Shown here: one piece after another, positions 1 through 9,496 of the stretch
How the letters are laid out: the number at the start of each line of letters is the position of its first letter
Numbering within the stretch: position 1 is the stretch's first letter
From: Prevotellaceae bacterium
Lineage (GTDB): Bacteria > Bacteroidota > Bacteroidia > Bacteroidales > Bacteroidaceae
NCBI GenBank assembly: GCA_021204545.1
Contig: JAJPZF010000244.1
Coordinates: 1-9,882 of the forward strand
Direction of reading: 5' to 3'
Length of the DNA stretch: 9,882 nt
Translations under genes and position numbers: made by a program
The notes under the pieces: generated by a model
What the model was told of the DNA's origin: nothing
The model's database searches: none
Seen by the model: only the letters and a program-made list of their open reading frames with translations

Positions 1-488
1 AGGACGGGGCGCAGCTGCAGATAATGCTCGACCAGCTCGACCAGCAGACCGACGCTCTCCAGCGGCTATTCGCCGGCTCTACGCAGACCAGCACGGAGTA
101 CTTCAGCCTCGACTTCATCCCCGCGAAGGAGACGGACAAGCAGCTGCTCCTGCGCTTCTCCCAGACGGAAGGGGTGGTGGACAGCGACGACCTCTCTGGC
201 TCGCCCGTCTACATCAGCATACAAAGCGCGGGAAGCCTGCCCAATAGCTCCTCGAACGCCGACTCGGACAAGAAGAAGGCCAAGCTGGAGAAGGGCGTGC
301 GCTACAACGTGCCCGCAAGGGAGAAGGTGACCGTCTTCGACGCCGACTACGACTACTGCTCGCAGGAGGTGAGCATGGGGCAGTTCGGATACGTCGAGAT
401 ACTGGGCGAGTCGCTCTTCGACAAGAAGACCACGACCAAGGCTTACTTCTACCAGCAGAACGGAGGGCTGGAGAAGATAGAGCAATAA
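1..488 (+). CDS. DUF4831 family protein, C-terminal part (5' end outside window)
   Basis: The reading frame is open from base 3 to the TAA at 486-488. It reads in-frame codons (D-G-A-Q-L-Q-I) before the first ATG at base 24, so that ATG is internal and the gene begins upstream of the window. The visible part is about 161 residues. It has a segment like the DUF4831 C-terminal region: an 'LDQLDQQTDALQRLFAG' helix, a beta-rich middle, and an ending 'GGLEKIEQ'. The DUF4831 assignment is recognition by eye and was not searched. The family is found in Bacteroidetes and has no established biochemical role; members are usually exported or envelope proteins, but the signal peptide region is not visible here. 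The sulfatase gene starts 28 bp downstream on the same strand, so the two are probably co-transcribed. No enzymatic motif is evident. Confidence 0.7.
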   Translation, partial: DGAQLQIMLDQLDQQTDALQRLFAGSTQTSTEYFSLDFIPAKETDKQLLLRFSQTEGVVDSDDLSGSPVYISIQSAGSLPNSSSNADSDKKKAKLEKGVRYNVPAREKVTVFDADYDYCSQEVSMGQFGYVEILGESLFDKKTTTKAYFYQQNGGLEKIEQ

Positions 489-516
489 AGCCTCTCACCC
501 TTATTGTTAACCCCCT

Positions 517-2079
517 ATGCATAAGACAACCCTGACCCTCGCCTACCTGCTGCCCCTCGCGGGGCAGGCTCTGGCGCAGACGGACAAGCGGCCGAACATC
601 GTCTTCATCATGACCGACGACCACACGGCGCAGATGATGTCCTGCTACGGCAACAGCCCCATAGAGACCCCTAACCTCGACCGCATAGCCTCCGAAGGCG
701 TGCTCTTCAGCAACAGCTTCGTGGCCAACTCCCTGAGCGGCCCGAGCCGCGCCTGCATGCTCACGGGCAAGCACAGCCACAAGAACGGCTTCACGGGCAA
801 CGAGCACAGCGTGTTCGACGGCACGCAGCAGACCATGCCCAAGCTCCTCCGGGAGGCGGGCTACCAGACCGCTCTCATAGGCAAGTGGCACCTTGTGAGC
901 ACGCCCACGGGCTTCGACTACTACGAGATACTGCCCGGGCAAGGCGACTACTATAACCCTGACTTCATCGAGATGGACGGCAGCGTGAGGCGGGAAGAGG
1001 GCTACTGCACAGACCTCATCACAGAGAAGAGCATCGCCTGGCTGGAGCAAAGGGACAAGGAGCGGCCCTTCATCCTCTTCGTCCACCACAAGGCGTGCCA
1101 CAGAGACTGGCTGCCGCCTCTGAAATACTTGCGCGAGTACGAGGACACCGTCTTCCCGCTGCCCTCTAACTTCCGAGACGACTGGGCAGGCAGGCTTGCG
1201 GCGCAGCAGCAGGAGATGTCCATAGCCTCGCCCCACGACATGGACATCGCCTACGACAACAAGATGTGGCTGCCGGGCGACACGACACGCCTCTCCGACC
1301 TTTACCTCAGCTACATCTCACGCCTCAGCCCCGAGGACAGCGCAGCCTACCACCTGTTCTACGACTCCCTGAGCACCGCCTTCAGGCAAGCCCCGCTGGA
1401 GGGCGAGGAGCTTGCGGAGTGGAAGTTCCAACGCTATATGCGCGACTACGCCAAGGTGACCCGCAGCCTCGACGACAACGTGGGCAAGCTGCTCGATTAC
1501 CTTGAGCAAAGCGGCTTGACGGACAACACCCTCATCGTCTACACCAGCGACCAGGGCTTCTACATGGGCGAGCACGGCTGGTTCGACAAGCGCTTCATGT
1601 ACGAGGAGAGCCTCAACACGCCCCTGCTGATGCGCCTCCCCGAGGGCTACGGGCGAAGGGGCGTGGTGCGGGAGATGGTGCAGAACATAGACTACGCCCC
1701 GACGTTCCTCGAGCTTGCCGGCGCTCCAGTGCCCAGCGACATGCAGGGGATGTCCCTGCTGCCCCTGCTCAGGACCCAGAAGGGCAAGGCGAAGTGGCGC
1801 AAGGCTGTGTACTACCACTACTACGAGTACCCCGCCGAGCACAGCGTGAAGCGCCACTACGGCATACGCACCGAGCGCTGGAAGCTAATACACTTCTACA
1901 ACGACATCGACGAGTGGGAGCTGTTCGACCTCGAGAACGACCCCACGGAGATGCACAACATCTACGGCGACCCCCGCTACCACAAGGCGCAGAGCCGCCT
2001 CGGCAAGCAGCTCCGCCAGCTGCAGCTCCTATACGACGACCCCATCGAGCAGCAGCTCCTCGGCGTCAGCGCCGACTAA
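517..2079 (+). CDS. S1-family sulfatase, serine type, exported
   Basis: The 520-residue product is full length for an arylsulfatase-superfamily (S1) enzyme, which hydrolyses sulfate esters on glycans or other substrates. Residues 1-20 form a signal peptide with likely cleavage after ALA (20), predicting a periplasmic or surface enzyme. 'PNIVFIMTDD' gives the metal-binding D34/D35. The signature S74-G-P-S-R78 marks S74 as the residue converted to formylglycine. A serine here is the type matured in anaerobes by the radical-SAM enzyme anSME, which is not in this window. K123 and H125 ('GKWH') and the D345-Q346 pair, with K358 downstream, complete the expected metal and sulfate pocket. The motif context resembles GlcNAc-6-O-sulfatases of subfamily S1_11 (mucin or heparan sulfate), but the substrate is a guess. 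No SusC/SusD or glycoside hydrolase is in view. It follows the DUF4831 gene by 28 bp with no promoter visible between them. Confidence 0.92.
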   Translation: MHKTTLTLAYLLPLAGQALAQTDKRPNIVFIMTDDHTAQMMSCYGNSPIETPNLDRIASEGVLFSNSFVANSLSGPSRACMLTGKHSHKNGFTGNEHSVFDGTQQTMPKLLREAGYQTALIGKWHLVSTPTGFDYYEILPGQGDYYNPDFIEMDGSVRREEGYCTDLITEKSIAWLEQRDKERPFILFVHHKACHRDWLPPLKYLREYEDTVFPLPSNFRDDWAGRLAAQQQEMSIASPHDMDIAYDNKMWLPGDTTRLSDLYLSYISRLSPEDSAAYHLFYDSLSTAFRQAPLEGEELAEWKFQRYMRDYAKVTRSLDDNVGKLLDYLEQSGLTDNTLIVYTSDQGFYMGEHGWFDKRFMYEESLNTPLLMRLPEGYGRRGVVREMVQNIDYAPTFLELAGAPVPSDMQGMSLLPLLRTQKGKAKWRKAVYYHYYEYPAEHSVKRHYGIRTERWKLIHFYNDIDEWELFDLENDPTEMHNIYGDPRYHKAQSRLGKQLRQLQLLYDDPIEQQLLGVSAD

Positions 2080-2114
2080 GACCCGCCGTCACGCCTGTAT
2101 AACACCCTTCAGGC

Positions 2115-2186
2115 AACCCCTTGCGAGGGGCTCAGTCGAACCCCTCGCGAGGGGCTCAGTTGAACCCCTTGCGAGGGGTTATGCGA
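2115..2186. repeat. Three tandem 24-bp palindromic repeats
   Basis: Units start at 2115, 2139 and 2163 with an exact 24-bp period and no spacers. Each opens with AA and then a hairpin-forming palindrome: CCCCTTGCGAGGGG at 2117-2130 and 2165-2178, and the perfect palindrome CCCCTCGCGAGGGG at 2141-2154. A linker near CTCAGTYG follows in units 1 and 2 and is degenerate in unit 3. A further inverted pair, TGCGAC 2182-2187 with GTCGCA 2200-2205, follows. The array starts 35 bp after the sulfatase stop. It may act in transcript ending or 3'-end protection, though it lacks a T-tract, or it may simply be a REP-like repeat. Confidence 0.85.
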
Positions 2187-2305
2187 CACCCCATATACAG
2201 TCGCAACGACGCCCCTTTGTCACCCCTCATGCTCAATGGCAGTGGCCTGCGACGGCCGACAGCTTGTTTTTGCCGCTACAGCTAACCGCCGCTTCCTTAT
2301 TTTAG

Positions 2306-2313
2306 TAACTTTG
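2306..2313 (+). promoter_or_regulatory. Bacteroidetes-type -7 promoter element for gpmI
   Basis: TAACTTTG matches the TAnnTTTG consensus of the major Bacteroidetes sigma factor. It lies 36 bp before the gpmI ATG, giving an expected leader of roughly 30 nt. No good TTG -33 element is present at the usual 19-21 bp spacing. The leader is A-rich (AAAGAAAGGAAAAG region), as is common before well-expressed genes in this phylum. Confidence 0.7.
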
Positions 2314-2349
2314 CACGCGGATAACAACTAAAGAAAGGAAAAGACAACT

Positions 2350-3867
2350 ATGAAAAAGAAAGCAATCCTTGTGATACTCGACGGCTGGGGAATAGGCAAC
2401 CGCGGGAAGGGGGACGTGATATTCAACACTCCCACCCCTTATATGGACTATCTTAACGCGACCTACCCGCACAGCCGGCTGAAGGCAAGCGGGGAGAACG
2501 TCGGACTGCCTGACGGGCAGATGGGCAACTCGGAGGTAGGACACCTGAACATCGGGGCAGGGCGCATCGTCTACCAAGACCTGGTGAAGATCAACCGAGC
2601 CTGCGCCGACGGCAGCATCCTCAAGAACCCCGAGATAGTGAGTGCCTACGAGTACGCCAAGGCTAACGCCAAGAGCGTGCACCTGATGGGGCTGACCTCC
2701 GACGGGGGCGTGCACAGCTCGCTCCAGCACCTCTTCCGCCTCATCGAGATAGGCAAGGAGTACGGCGTGGGCAACACCTTCGTGCACTGCTTCATGGACG
2801 GGCGTGACACCGACCCCAAGAGCGGCAAGGGCTTCATAGCCGAGGTGGAGAGGAAATGCTCGGAGTGCGGCAACGCTGCCATCGCAAGCATCGTCGGGCG
2901 CTTCTACGCCATGGACAGGGACAAGCGCTGGGAGCGCATAAAGGCCGCCTACGACCTGCTGGTCAGCGGCGAGGGGAAGCAAGCCACCAACATGGTGCAG
3001 GCAACGGAGGAGAGCTACGACGAGGGAGTGACGGACGAGTTCATCAAGCCCATCAACAACAGCACCGTCGACGGCACGATAAAGGAGGGCGACGTGGTCA
3101 TCTTCTTCAACTTCCGCAACGACAGGGCGAAGGAGCTGACCATCGTGCTGACGCAGCAGGACATGCCTGAGCTGGGGATGCACACGATAGCGGGACTTCA
3201 GTACTACTGCATGACACCCTACGACGCCAACTTCAAGGGGCTGCACATACTCTTCCCCAAGGAGAACGTGACGAACACGCTGGGAGAGTACCTCTCCTCG
3301 CAAGGCAAGGCGCAGCTGCACACGGCCGAGACGGAGAAGTACGCGCACGTCACGTTCTTCTTCAACGGAGGGCGCGAGGCCCCCTTCGAGGGCGAGGACC
3401 GCATACTGGTGGCAAGCCCCAAGGTGCAGACCTACGACCTCAAGCCTGAGATGAGCGCCTACGAGGTGAAGGACAAGCTGGTGGCAGCCATCAAGGAGGA
3501 CAAGTACGACTTCATCGTGGTTAACTTCGCCAACGGGGACATGGTGGGGCACACGGGCGTGTACGAGGCAATAGAGAAGGCTGTCGTGGCCGTTGACAAG
3601 TGCGTGAGCGAGGTGATTGAGACCGCCAAGCAGACGGGCTACGAGGTCATCCTCATAGCCGACCACGGCAACGCCGACAACGCCGTCAACCCCGACGGCT
3701 CGCCCAACACCGCCCACTCGCTCAACGAGGTGCCCTTCATCTACGTCACCGAGAACAAGCAGGCGCGCGTGGAGAACGGCGTGCTTGCCGACGTTGCCCC
3801 GAGCATCCTGCACATAATGGGGCTTGAGCAGCCCGCGGAGATGACGGGGCATTGCCTCATCAGCTGA
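2350..3867 (+). CDS. gpmI: 2,3-bisphosphoglycerate-independent phosphoglycerate mutase
   Basis: This cytoplasmic glycolytic and gluconeogenic enzyme interconverts 3-phosphoglycerate and 2-phosphoglycerate through a phosphoserine intermediate. At 505 residues it has the normal length for the two-domain GpmI family. Visible active-site elements include D11 in 'ILDGWG', the nucleophile S61 in '[14 protein letters not shown]', H122 in 'SDGGVHS', 'GRDTDP' (151-156), R184 and R190, 'FRNDRAKE' (255-262), K330 before '[11 protein letters not shown]', D397 and H401 in 'GDMVGHTG', D438-H439 in 'ADHGN' and H456 in 'TAHS'. Together they give the two-manganese site and the substrate pocket. The start is supported by the typical N-terminus and the promoter 36 bp upstream. 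It is the first gene of a run with ung (27 bp gap) and a DUF3109 gene. ATA makes up about 14 of 33 isoleucine codons by hand count. Confidence 0.97.
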   Translation: MKKKAILVILDGWGIGNRGKGDVIFNTPTPYMDYLNATYPHSRLKASGENVGLPDGQMGNSEVGHLNIGAGRIVYQDLVKINRACADGSILKNPEIVSAYEYAKANAKSVHLMGLTSDGGVHSSLQHLFRLIEIGKEYGVGNTFVHCFMDGRDTDPKSGKGFIAEVERKCSECGNAAIASIVGRFYAMDRDKRWERIKAAYDLLVSGEGKQATNMVQATEESYDEGVTDEFIKPINNSTVDGTIKEGDVVIFFNFRNDRAKELTIVLTQQDMPELGMHTIAGLQYYCMTPYDANFKGLHILFPKENVTNTLGEYLSSQGKAQLHTAETEKYAHVTFFFNGGREAPFEGEDRILVASPKVQTYDLKPEMSAYEVKDKLVAAIKEDKYDFIVVNFANGDMVGHTGVYEAIEKAVVAVDKCVSEVIETAKQTGYEVILIADHGNADNAVNPDGSPNTAHSLNEVPFIYVTENKQARVENGVLADVAPSILHIMGLEQPAEMTGHCLIS

Positions 3868-3894
3868 GAGCCTGACCCTAAGAGGAACGGGGCT

Positions 3895-4557
3895 GTGGAA
3901 GTGAACATCGAACCGTCGTGGAAGGCGCTGCTTTCGCCTGAGTTCGAGAAGCCTTACTTCCGCAGCCTCGCTGATTTTGTGCGCCGTGAGTACGCCTCAG
4001 GGCGGTGCTTCCCTCCCGGCAGCCTTGTCTTCAACGCCTTCTCCCAGACCCCCTTCCCTCGTGTCAAGGTGATCATCCTCGGACAAGACCCTTACCACGA
4101 GCCCGGGCAGGCGCACGGGCTTTGCTTCTCTGTGCAGGACGGCGTGCCCTTCCCTCCCTCGCTGCGCAACATCTTCCAAGAGATAGAGAGCGAGACGGGC
4201 GCGCCCATCCCCACGAGCGGCAACCTGACACGATGGGCAAGGCAGGGGGTCTTCCTCCTGAACACGTGCCTTACAGTACGTACGCACCAGGCCTTCAGCC
4301 ACGCCAACAGAGGCTGGGAGCTGTTCACCGACGCCGTCATCTCGCTGCTTAACGAGAGGAAGCAGGGACTGGTGTTCCTGCTGTGGGGCTCGCCCGCCGG
4401 GCAGAAGGCGAGCCTCATAGACACCTCGCGCCACCTCGTGCTTCGCTCCGCCCACCCAAGCCCGCTGAGCGCCTTCCGGGGCTTCTTCGGCAACAACCAC
4501 TTCAAGCTCACGAACGAGTATCTCACCAGCCATGGGCAAGAGCCAATCGAGTGGTAA
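3895..4557 (+). CDS. ung: Uracil-DNA glycosylase, family 1
   Basis: Ung removes uracil from DNA to start base-excision repair. The 220-residue product carries all the class signatures: 'GQDPYH' (63-68) with the water-activating D65, F79 for uracil stacking, 'LLNTCLTV' (121-128) with the uracil-reading N123, and the catalytic H187 in '[17 protein letters not shown]'. The start is GTG at 3895. It is supported by the close match of '[10 protein letters not shown]' to usual family N-termini and by AGAGGA at 3881-3886, 8 bases upstream, a Shine-Dalgarno-like site that is uncommon in this phylum. A second GTG at 3901 is a less likely start. The gene lies 27 bp after gpmI and 19 bp before the preferred start of the DUF3109 gene, so co-transcription is likely. 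No key residue is missing. Confidence 0.97.
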   Translation: MEVNIEPSWKALLSPEFEKPYFRSLADFVRREYASGRCFPPGSLVFNAFSQTPFPRVKVIILGQDPYHEPGQAHGLCFSVQDGVPFPPSLRNIFQEIESETGAPIPTSGNLTRWARQGVFLLNTCLTVRTHQAFSHANRGWELFTDAVISLLNERKQGLVFLLWGSPAGQKASLIDTSRHLVLRSAHPSPLSAFRGFFGNNHFKLTNEYLTSHGQEPIEW

Positions 4558-4576
4558 GGCGGCGGGACTGCCACTG

Positions 4577-5107
4577 ATGGTGGGCGAGGTGATAGTCCAC
4601 AGCGACATACTGACGGAGTTCTTCTGCTGCGACATCAGTGCCTGCCAAGGGCGGTGCTGCGAGGAGGGAGACGCTGGCGCTCCCGTAACCCCTGAGGAGA
4701 TAGCCCGCATAGAAAACAGCCTCGAGGGCTTGTGGCAACGCCTGAGCGCGGCGGCACAGGCGGAGATAGACCTTAGGGGCGTGGCTTACCCCGACCCCGA
4801 GGGAGAGCTTGTGACAAGCATCATACGCGGCGGCAACTGCGTGTTCCGCGGACAGGAAGGCTGCCTGCTCAGCCCACGCCCCATCAGCTGCCACCTCTAC
4901 CCCATCAGGGAGAGGCGCATAGGCTCGTACGTGACGCTGAGCTACCACCGCTGGGACATCTGCCAGGCAGCCCGCTCGCTGGGCAAGCAAAGGGGCATAC
5001 GCGTCTACCAGTTCCTGAGAGAGCCGCTCACGCGACGCTTCGGGGAAGACTGGTACGCCGAGCTGGAGCTGGCGGCAAGGCAGATGAGGGAGCAAGGCAT
5101 CATCTGA
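4577..5107 (+). CDS. DUF3109 family cysteine-rich protein (YkgJ-like), shortened variant
   Basis: The product is 176 residues from the ATG at 4577. I prefer this start because 'MVGEVIVHSDILTEFFCCD' aligns with the usual DUF3109 N-terminus; an in-frame ATG at 4532 would add 15 residues and overlap ung by 26 bp. The family is a presumed zinc- or iron-binding protein of unknown function. Conserved cysteines are seen at 17, 18, 23, 27 and 28 ('FFCCDISACQGRCC'), 88, 96, 105 ('PISCHLYP') and 129 ('YHRWDIC'). The 'EGDAGAP' and 'GVAYPDPEGELVTSI' blocks are also present. From memory, most homologues have a longer insert with extra cysteines between the equivalents of C88 and 'KPISCHLYP'; here that stretch is only 'FRGQEGCLLSPR'. 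It is probably translated from the gpmI-ung transcript. Confidence 0.85.
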   Translation: MVGEVIVHSDILTEFFCCDISACQGRCCEEGDAGAPVTPEEIARIENSLEGLWQRLSAAAQAEIDLRGVAYPDPEGELVTSIIRGGNCVFRGQEGCLLSPRPISCHLYPIRERRIGSYVTLSYHRWDICQAARSLGKQRGIRVYQFLREPLTRRFGEDWYAELELAARQMREQGII

Positions 5108-5175
5108 CACATTTTCCTTGCGAACACCCGCAGTTATTAGGCGTGATTCCCACGGCCCTATGCCTCAGATTGTAA

Positions 5176-6024
5176 AGGGGCGACGAGATACACGTCTGGC
5201 CTCTGTCGTTCGGGGAGTATATGTCGGCATACGGAGGGCCGAAGGAGGATGGCCTCTCTGAGTACTTGATGTACGGCGGGCTTCCCCAGCTGCTCACTCA
5301 GGAAGGGGACGAGAAGAAGGCGGACTTCCTGTGCCACCTCTATCGCACCGTCTATTTGCGTGACATATACGAGAGGAACGAGATCAGCCTGAAGCCCGAG
5401 TTTGAGGAGCTGTCCGAGACGCTTGCCTCGAGCGTAGGAGCTCTGGTGAATGCCCTGAATATAGCCAACACCTTCCGCTCGAAGAGCAAGTCCTTAGGCA
5501 TCACCGACAAGACTGTGTCCGCTTACATCTCGTACATGCAGGAGGCTTTCCTTGTGGAGAAGGCGGGAAGGTTCGACATCAAGGGGCGCAAATACATAGG
5601 GATGCTGTACAAATGCTACTACCAGGACGTCGGGCTCAGGAATGCCATCCTCTCGTTCCGGCAGGTGGAGCCGTCGCACCTGATGGAGAACATCATATAC
5701 AACGAGATGAGGATGCGCGGGTGGATGGTGGACGCCGGCAACATCTTTCACAGGACAAGGAACAGCGAGGGCGTACAGCAACGCGTCACGCTGGAGGTGG
5801 ACTTCGTGTGCAACAAGGGGAGCGACCGCATATACATACAGTCTGCCCGGCGGCTGCCTGACGGGGAAAAGGTGGAGCAAGAGAAGCGCCCGCTGCGCCT
5901 CATAGGCGACTCCTACCGCAAGCTGCTCGTGGTGGGCGAGCACACGAAGCCGTGGAGCGACGAGCACGGGATACGCACCATAAGCATCTACGACTTCCTG
6001 CTCAACCCGAGAAGCACGGAGTGA
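5176..6024 (+). pseudogene. Remnant of AAA ATPase with DUF4143 C-terminal domain, 5' truncated
   Basis: The frame is open from 5176, just after an in-frame TAA at 5173-5175, to TGA at 6022-6024. The first ATG is at 5221, but the codons before it read 'RGDEIHVWPLSFGEY'. That is family sequence normally found near residue 140-160 of COG1373-type ATPases (AAA_14 plus DUF4143). The Walker A and B region, roughly the first 140-150 residues, is therefore missing. What remains looks intact: 'YGGLPQLL' (18-25 from the ATG), a winged-helix-like segment around 90-115, and a PD-(D/E)XK-like end with 'ENIIYNEM' (156-163), 'EVDFVCNKG' (192-200) and 'YIQSA'. It closes with the usual 'DFLLNP'. Only 68 bp separate it from the DUF3109 stop, and no promoter is seen. 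It could still be translated from 5221 as a 267-residue protein, but ATPase activity is not expected. It converges with recO. Confidence 0.8.
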
Positions 6025-6065
6025 GCGCGGCGGCAGGCAGAAGAGCTATGCCCGAAACGCCGCTC

Positions 6066-6731
6066 TCAGTCAAGCACCTCGCGCAGCACGTCCATCGACC
6101 TCAGCTCGGGGAAGGAGGGCAGATGCAGACGGTAATAGTCGCAAGCCACCTGAAGGAGGCGCGCGCGCTGCTCGCGGGTGAGGCGGAACAGGTGCATCGA
6201 GCCGAAGTCCATCCTCAGGACGTAGGGCAGGGCTTGCCTCTCGCCCGCCTTAAGCAAGGGCAGCACCTCCTGCTCGCTGGGCAGGAAGCCGAGGTAGCGC
6301 GAGAGGCGGAGCAGGAAGGTGAAGTGGAAGTTGGCGAAGTCCCTTTCCCTGTTGTCAAGCCACAGCAGCGAGCCGACAAGGAAGCGGAAGAGGGCAGTGT
6401 TAGCCTGCTCGTTCCTGAGCGCGTGATGGAGGAACTCTGAGAGGAAGAGGGCCAGCGTGAGCTTCAGCGGCTCATAGGGAAGCGAGCGGTAAGGCTCAGA
6501 GAGGCGCACCTCCCTCGCCCTTTGCAGGCTCTTGCCCTCGCGGTAGTCGAAGTCTATGTCAAGGATGGCCAGAGGCGAGAGCAGAAGGCTGCGCGCCACC
6601 GACCTGCGCATCCTCTCCGCCTTGACGATGAAGCCAAGCATCCCGAAAGCCTCTGTGTAGACATCCGAGATGACGCTCGCGTCACCGTAGCGCACGGTGT
6701 GCACGACAACTCCCCTTGTCTTCTCCAGCAT
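6066..6731 (-). CDS. recO: DNA repair and recombination mediator RecO
   Basis: RecO works with RecR in the RecFOR pathway to load RecA on SSB-coated single-stranded DNA. The 221-residue product begins 'MLEKTRGVVVHTVRYGDAS', which forms the N-terminal OB-fold, followed by the helical C-terminal domain with 'LSRYLGFLPSE' (143-153). I chose the ATG at 6731, not the upstream in-frame ATG at 6752. The shorter start matches family N-termini, and a -7-like element (TATCTTCG, minus strand, 6740-6747) overlaps the longer one's first codons. No four-cysteine zinc finger is present; only one cysteine is seen. The gene is convergent with the ATPase remnant (41-bp gap) and divergent from tRNA-Glu. Confidence 0.92.
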   Translation of the reverse strand: MLEKTRGVVVHTVRYGDASVISDVYTEAFGMLGFIVKAERMRRSVARSLLLSPLAILDIDFDYREGKSLQRAREVRLSEPYRSLPYEPLKLTLALFLSEFLHHALRNEQANTALFRFLVGSLLWLDNRERDFANFHFTFLLRLSRYLGFLPSEQEVLPLLKAGERQALPYVLRMDFGSMHLFRLTREQRARLLQVACDYYRLHLPSFPELRSMDVLREVLD

Positions 6732-6739
6732 AACAGCTG

Positions 6740-6747
6740 CGAAGATA
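6740..6747 (-). promoter_or_regulatory. Candidate -7 element for recO
   Basis: On the minus strand the sequence reads TATCTTCG and then CAGCTGTT before the ATG at 6731. It is close to TAnnTTTG with one mismatch (C for T). No good TTG -33 element is seen at 19-21 bp. If it is functional, transcription would start only about 5-8 nt before the ATG, giving a very short leader. Confidence 0.4.
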
Positions 6748-6777
6748 CGCATTTAAGGCAATAAAGTGCGGCTTTGC

Positions 6778-6809
6778 TTTGGCGTTTTGCCAGGAAAGAC
6801 TTACCTTTG
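6778..6809 (+). promoter_or_regulatory. Promoter for tRNA-Glu / rpsT
   Basis: The -7 element TACCTTTG at 6802-6809 fits the Bacteroidetes TAnnTTTG consensus. It is preceded at a 20-bp spacing by TTTG (6778-6781), an acceptable -33 element. It lies about 60 bp before the mature tRNA 5' end, leaving room for a 5' leader that RNase P would remove. No other promoter is seen before rpsT. Confidence 0.65.
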
Positions 6810-6870
6810 CACCCGCATTTCGCGGCCCCGTCCTTGCAGAGAGGGGGTGGGCGGCGCGCTGTAGCGGCAG

Positions 6871-6942
6871 GGTCCATTCGTCTATCGGTTAGGACGAGAG
6901 ATTTTCATTCTCTAAAGAGGAGTTCGACTCTCCTATGGACTA
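6871..6942 (+). tRNA. tRNA-Glu, anticodon TTC
   Basis: This 72-nt sequence folds as a complete cloverleaf. The acceptor stem is GGTCCAT (6871-6877) with ATGGACT (6935-6941), one G-U at the first pair, and discriminator A at 6942. The D stem is GTCT/GGAC, the anticodon stem AGAGA/TCTCT with loop TTTTCAT, and the T stem AGGAG/CTCCT with loop TTCGACT. The anticodon TTC is at 6904-6906 and reads GAA/GAG. CCA is not encoded, so it must be added by CCA transferase. rpsT starts 35 bp downstream and is likely on the same primary transcript. Confidence 0.97.
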
Positions 6943-6977
6943 CAAAGAGAAAGAACCGACATACTTAAAGATAAAAG

Positions 6978-7232
6978 ATGGCAAACCACAAATCAGCGTT
7001 AAAGCGTTTCCGCCAGTCGGAGAAGAGAAGACTGCACAACCGTTACTATGCCAGGTCGATGAGGTCGGCAGTGAGAAAGCTGCGCTCCATGACCGACAAG
7101 GCAGAGGCTACCGCCTTCTATCCGAAGGTGCAGAAGGCTCTCGATAAGCTTGCGAAGCGCAACATCATCCACAGGAACAAGGCGGCCAACCTGAAGTCGA
7201 AGCTCGCCCGCTACATCAGCAAGCTGGCCTAA
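6978..7232 (+). CDS. rpsT: 30S ribosomal protein S20
   Basis: This 84-residue, strongly basic protein has the classic S20 N-terminus '[18 protein letters not shown]' and a helical body ending '[14 protein letters not shown]'. S20 is a primary binding protein of 16S rRNA and helps assemble the 30S subunit body. The length is normal. The ATG at 6978 follows an A-rich stretch (AAAGATAAAAG) rather than a strong Shine-Dalgarno. All three isoleucine codons are ATC, unlike the ATA-rich neighbours, as expected for a highly expressed gene. It sits between tRNA-Glu and gyrB. Confidence 0.98.
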   Translation: MANHKSALKRFRQSEKRRLHNRYYARSMRSAVRKLRSMTDKAEATAFYPKVQKALDKLAKRNIIHRNKAANLKSKLARYISKLA

Positions 7233-7257
7233 GAGCCCCAAGCCCTCTCTCCAAGCT

Positions 7258-7289
7258 ATAAGCGGCACCCACAGGAAGTGTCGCTTTAT
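7258..7289 (+). terminator. Candidate hairpin terminator after rpsT
   Basis: ATAAGCGGCAC (7258-7268) can pair with GTGTCGCTTTAT (7278-7289) through about 11 pairs, with one bulged base and one G-U, around a 9-nt loop. It begins 25 bp after the rpsT stop. It is followed by GTGTTTAA rather than a clean T-tract, so intrinsic termination would be weak. It may instead be a 3' processing or protection structure. Confidence 0.45.
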
Positions 7290-7323
7290 GTGTTTAAGGG
7301 GTAGCCGAAATCGCCAGTTTCCC

Positions 7324-9395
<2,072 letters not shown>

Positions 9396-9496
9396 GCCAC
9401 CTAAGAGGCTAAGGCACTGGATATTGGACTAAGGCAAGGGCGAGGAGGGCGTAGCGAACCCCAAAGGGATGGATGGCTTGCAGGCGGCTAAGGCAA

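Noticed and set aside
214..1236. A 340-codon antisense frame across the DUF4831 and sulfatase genes
   Set aside because: It crosses two real genes and their gap, has an Arg/Ser-rich low-complexity end, and shows no domain; judged a shadow.
2115..2186. CRISPR array
   Set aside because: The 24-bp units abut directly without spacers, only three are present, and there are no cas genes nearby.
2302..3852. A 516-codon open frame antisense to gpmI
   Set aside because: Its product is low-complexity (rich in V, L, H, A, R) with no family motif. It arises because the GC-rich sense gene avoids TTA, CTA and TCA codons. The sense strand encodes an unmistakable GpmI.
4532..4576. Upstream ATG start for the DUF3109 gene overlapping ung
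   Set aside because: It would add 15 residues with no family counterpart; the ATG at 4577 aligns with the usual N-terminus. Coupled translation from 4532 cannot be fully excluded.
5108..6024. Defence system built on the AAA/DUF4143 ATPase
   Set aside because: The ATPase lacks its Walker motifs, stands alone between housekeeping genes, and has no partner effector nearby.
6022..6067. Bidirectional terminator between the ATPase remnant and recO
   Set aside because: Imperfect complementarity (GAGCGCGGC with GCCGCTC, and AGAGC with GCTCT) has long loops and no T-tract on either strand; too weak to call.
5952..6440. A 162-codon plus-strand frame opposite recO
   Set aside because: Rich in E, A, Q, R without motifs, and it overlaps both the ATPase remnant end and a well-supported recO.
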